A stretch of DNA of 64,000 bases from Ifrita kowaldi (lineage: Eukaryota; Chordata; Aves; Passeriformes; Cinclosomatidae), in the NCBI GenBank assembly GCA_013398055.1, contig VZRS01014306.1, positions 282,212-346,211 of the forward strand, read 5' to 3'. Of the stretch, positions 61,268 through 64,000 are shown piece by piece; the stretch's first letter is position 1; every line of letters begins with the position of its first letter. The notes under the pieces were generated by a model, which worked only from the letters and a program-made list of their open reading frames with translations, was not told the DNA's origin and made no database searches. The position numbers and the translations under genes were made by a program.

Positions 61268-61447
61268 GGTGACTGAGCCCTGGCTCAGGTTGCTCTGGGA
61301 GATTGTGGCATCTCTAACCCTGGAGGTATTTAAGTCCCCGGGACATGGTCCTGGATAACCAGCTGTACATGATCCTGTTTAGCAAGGGAGTGGACCAGAT
61401 GATCTCCAGAGGCCCTCTCCAATTTCAGCTTTTCTGTCATTCTGTGG
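61268..61447 (+). mobile_element. CR1 LINE 3' end, sense
   Basis: Blocks in order: GAGCCCTGGCTCAGGTTGCT, GGGAGATTGTGGCATCTC, CCTGGAGGTATTTAAGTCCC, TGGACCAGATGATCTCCAGA and GGCCCTCTCCAATTTCAGCT, ending in TTCTGTCATTCTGTGG, the remnant of the terminal CR1 repeat. It is 5'-truncated with a complete-looking 3' end, and lies inside the presumed intron of the 59.7-kb candidate gene. Confidence 0.92.
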
Positions 61448-64000
61448 TAGTGCAATCTTCAACACCAAAAAAAATTCTTTCAGAGGAAAGAAAGTAAGAC
61501 TTTCAAAGGAAGGATGATATGGAACCGGCTATTAAAAAAAAAAAAAATTGGGACAGAATAGGGAATTCACCTATATTCAAATATTTAGTAAGACAAAATA
61601 TCTCAGACTACATCTTATCATAGCTCCTCATCTTATCCTGTTTACCACACATTTTGCTACATGACCCTGCTAAAATTCAGCTGTACACTTGCTTTTTCTG
61701 ATAGCTGAGAATGAGTGAAGACACAGCCAAACAGACTGATTGGACTTCTGCATGATAATCCAGAACAAAACTCACATTAAACATAGAATATTTGCCCCAT
61801 TTATGTTACACTTCTGCCTTTGTGATTTGGTCCCTATTAAGCAGCCTGGAAGCTTTACCAAATCCACTAAGAGCATCACCCCAAATATCTCTGAAGTGTG
61901 GCCACCCCAGGTCTCTGTAGCAGTGAGACTTACCTATCGTCAGATGCAGCAGCTGTTTCAGAATTCCTCTTCTCCTTAATAACTTCATTCTCTACTAAAG
62001 CCAAATTCTATTTCCTTCAGGGTTCATTATTGCCTCATGAAGAAGAGAAAAGTCCAAATAATTTTTCACTCTGTAGCATATAATCTTCCCTTTTGCTCCA
62101 CAGCTCTTAAGAATCTCTTTTGTTAAGGTTGTTCTTTGACTGCTTTTCAGACAGGATCTTCCTGTATTCAGTCCTGGATATCTGTAGGGATATCTGAAGT
62201 CTCTATCTGCATGATCTAAAATACCTTAGACACTTTTTACAACTTCCTAGTTACTTTTTAAGTACTCATCCTCTGATACCATTCAAAGAAGTCTTCCAGG
62301 CCTTCATTCATGTATCAGTTCAGGAGACAGCCATATTTCATAATATTGGCGTGAGTTCATCTCACCGGAGTCCACAGGAGTCCTTTGAGATGAAATCTGA
62401 TGATTTCCTTTATTTTAAGCAGTCTTGTAAGTGAAACACCTTGCTTGATCTGCAAAACACCTTAAAAGCAAAATCCTGTTCTGTTACTTTTCCAAATAAC
62501 AGTTTACTTGATTAGCAGCTGAATCACACAACTTGCTATTAATTGACTTCAGGTTACTTTAGTTGGATATTTAAAACCACATTAAAAAGATTTGTGGTGT
62601 TTCTGTCAGATTGCATTCACTTCAGTCAGACTTGGCAACTGGCTAAGTACTTAATGAAGTGTTTTCATACAGAAAATCATGGGCAAATTTTGGAAAGCTT
62701 GGATAAACCAACAGATGTCCAAATATTTAAATGTTGTTTGAACTTAGTAAGTTGTGTTTCGTGACAACCTCATGGCATGAGTTTCTCTCAAATACTTCCT
62801 AAGTGTGACTGTGCCAAAAATTCATGAATTTTGTAATTTCTTAAAATATACTGACAGATGCATATCTAATTCTTCAGCAAGTGATGCCCTGTAGCCATTT
62901 AAAAACAATGTTAAACAGATTTAATTGGTTTGATTTTGGAAAACACATTATGAACTATGAGTCTAGCTGTGCCTCCTATAATCTCACTTCTTTTTTACAA
63001 AAGGAGTTCTTTCATAAAATATCAGGAATTATACTGAACAACTGGCAATCAGTTATGTTAAAGCAAGCAAAATCCTGTGATGGCTTCTTGAAGTCCCTAA
63101 CACCTTTGCAACTTTAGAGTATTTATCAGCACAGAAGTAATGGTTAAAGTTAGATCATCTTTTGTGAGATGAAAAGGAATGCTCAGAATCTTACACCTTC
63201 AAAATTTATCCAATTAATCTAGCTCACCTAATCAAAGTGTTTTAAGGCATAAATTATTATGACAAGATTCTTTTAATAGATCACAAACAGCCAATAAAAA
63301 TGGTTTTTTCCTCCTCACATGTGTAGAAATAAATCATCTATATAAAATAGAAATTGCCTGTCGTGCTTTTTATGAAAATAACAGTAGCAGCTCAGACAAT
63401 GTAGCCAAGGGTGGGACTACCAACGGTTATAAATAAAACATTAACAACGTCATTGTATTTCCCTCGACTTCCACATTTGTATCTCTGGGGAAATAAAGGC
63501 CCTGTTACTTACTAACTTGAATTCCTGTCATTGTACTTTGGGAATCAGTTGCTTGAGATGAAAACCTACAACATATGCCTAAGGTTATCATATCTGCGGA
63601 CATTCACTAGCACTGATGTATAGTTTAAAAAAATTTCTTTTCTTTTTTTTTTTTTTTTAGAAAAGCACAGAGTTATAGAGACTTGTAATAAATCAATATA
63701 AACAACAAACTATGCGATGGCAGAAATTGCAGTGGAAAAGTGAAACATGTCCCTTTTTTTTTTTTAAATTAAAAAATAACCACGATGTACTGTTATAACA
63801 TTTTTTTTAAGTTTTCAGCCAGTCCAAAGTGGCAGTGTGTCAAACTTTGCAAAAACACCTATTCATCATTTCCTTCCTAATATCTTTCCCTCATTTCTGC
63901 CACTATTCTGTTAAAGTGAGCTAATGACAGCAAAACCTTAAGCTAAATGTTTTTTTCCTATCCCAGCAAATGCCAGTAGGTAATTTTCTCTCAGGTTTTA
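61448..64000. other. Unique AT-rich non-coding DNA
   Basis: No gene or dispersed repeat is recognised. It contains homopolymer tracts of A (61530-61546) and T (63643-63658), and open frames of up to 79 codons without domains. Confidence 0.6.
63643..63658. repeat. T16 homopolymer
   Basis: Sixteen consecutive T directly followed by AG. It looks like a strong splice acceptor, but the sequence after it has early stops in most frames and no donor that I would pair with it. Confidence 0.9.

Noticed and set aside
63643..63660. T16 followed by AG as a splice acceptor
   Set aside because: The downstream sequence has early stops and no paired donor; T homopolymers are common in this window.
1..64000. 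tRNA, rRNA or known small RNA genes
   Set aside because: Looking for B-box-like and cloverleaf-compatible motifs on both strands by eye gave nothing convincing; a covariance-model scan was not possible.
1..64000. Bacterial-type operons, phage genes or defence systems
   Set aside because: The sequence is vertebrate in repeat content and coding density; no long frames, ribosome-binding sites or operon spacing are present.

Overview
This looks like a gene-poor, AT-rich stretch of a bird chromosome from a draft assembly. The main evidence is the interspersed repeats. Every one I can place is a 5'-truncated CR1 (chicken repeat 1) LINE fragment with the usual avian 3'-end sequence, in both orientations. 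No Alu, L1 or other mammalian repeat is visible. CR1 also occurs in crocodilians and turtles, so 'bird' is a strong inference, not proof. There is no bacterial or viral gene organisation. The longest open frame in 64 kb is about 144 codons, and none of the frames shows a recognisable domain, so the window is intergenic, intronic, or both.

Layout. 1-24.4 kb: unique AT-rich DNA with simple repeats (TTAA near 0.33 kb, TTCC near 7.15 kb, GATA near 15.9 kb), stretches that read like conserved non-coding DNA (5.28-5.53, 6.1-6.37, 17.86-18.13 kb), one exon-like segment near 18.73 kb and a CpG-bearing 87-codon frame near 21.95 kb. 24.45-27.64 kb: the most structured part, a 703-bp-arm palindrome followed by a 1,280-bp direct repeat offset by 1,913 bp, with a single N at 26359 on the junction. 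27.6-53.9 kb: more unique AT-rich DNA with a striking double hairpin at 29.58-29.64 kb, CR1 remnants at 36.5, 43.1 and 43.95 kb, and a repeat-like stretch at 47.5-48.3 kb. 53.9-64 kb: a CpG-bearing candidate conserved element (53.93-54.62 kb), a 450-bp antisense CR1 (56.7-57.1 kb), the best protein-coding candidate of the window (a signal-peptide exon at 59735-59816, + strand) and a sense CR1 3' end (61.27-61.45 kb).

Main conclusion. The palindrome and direct repeat are best explained as an assembly error seeded by a real 71-bp inverted duplication. Removing 25727-27639 (1,913 bp) leaves one continuous locus that accounts for every repeated part. No new multi-gene system is visible. The observations most worth testing are the assembly error, the signal-peptide exon, the double hairpin and the candidate conserved elements.
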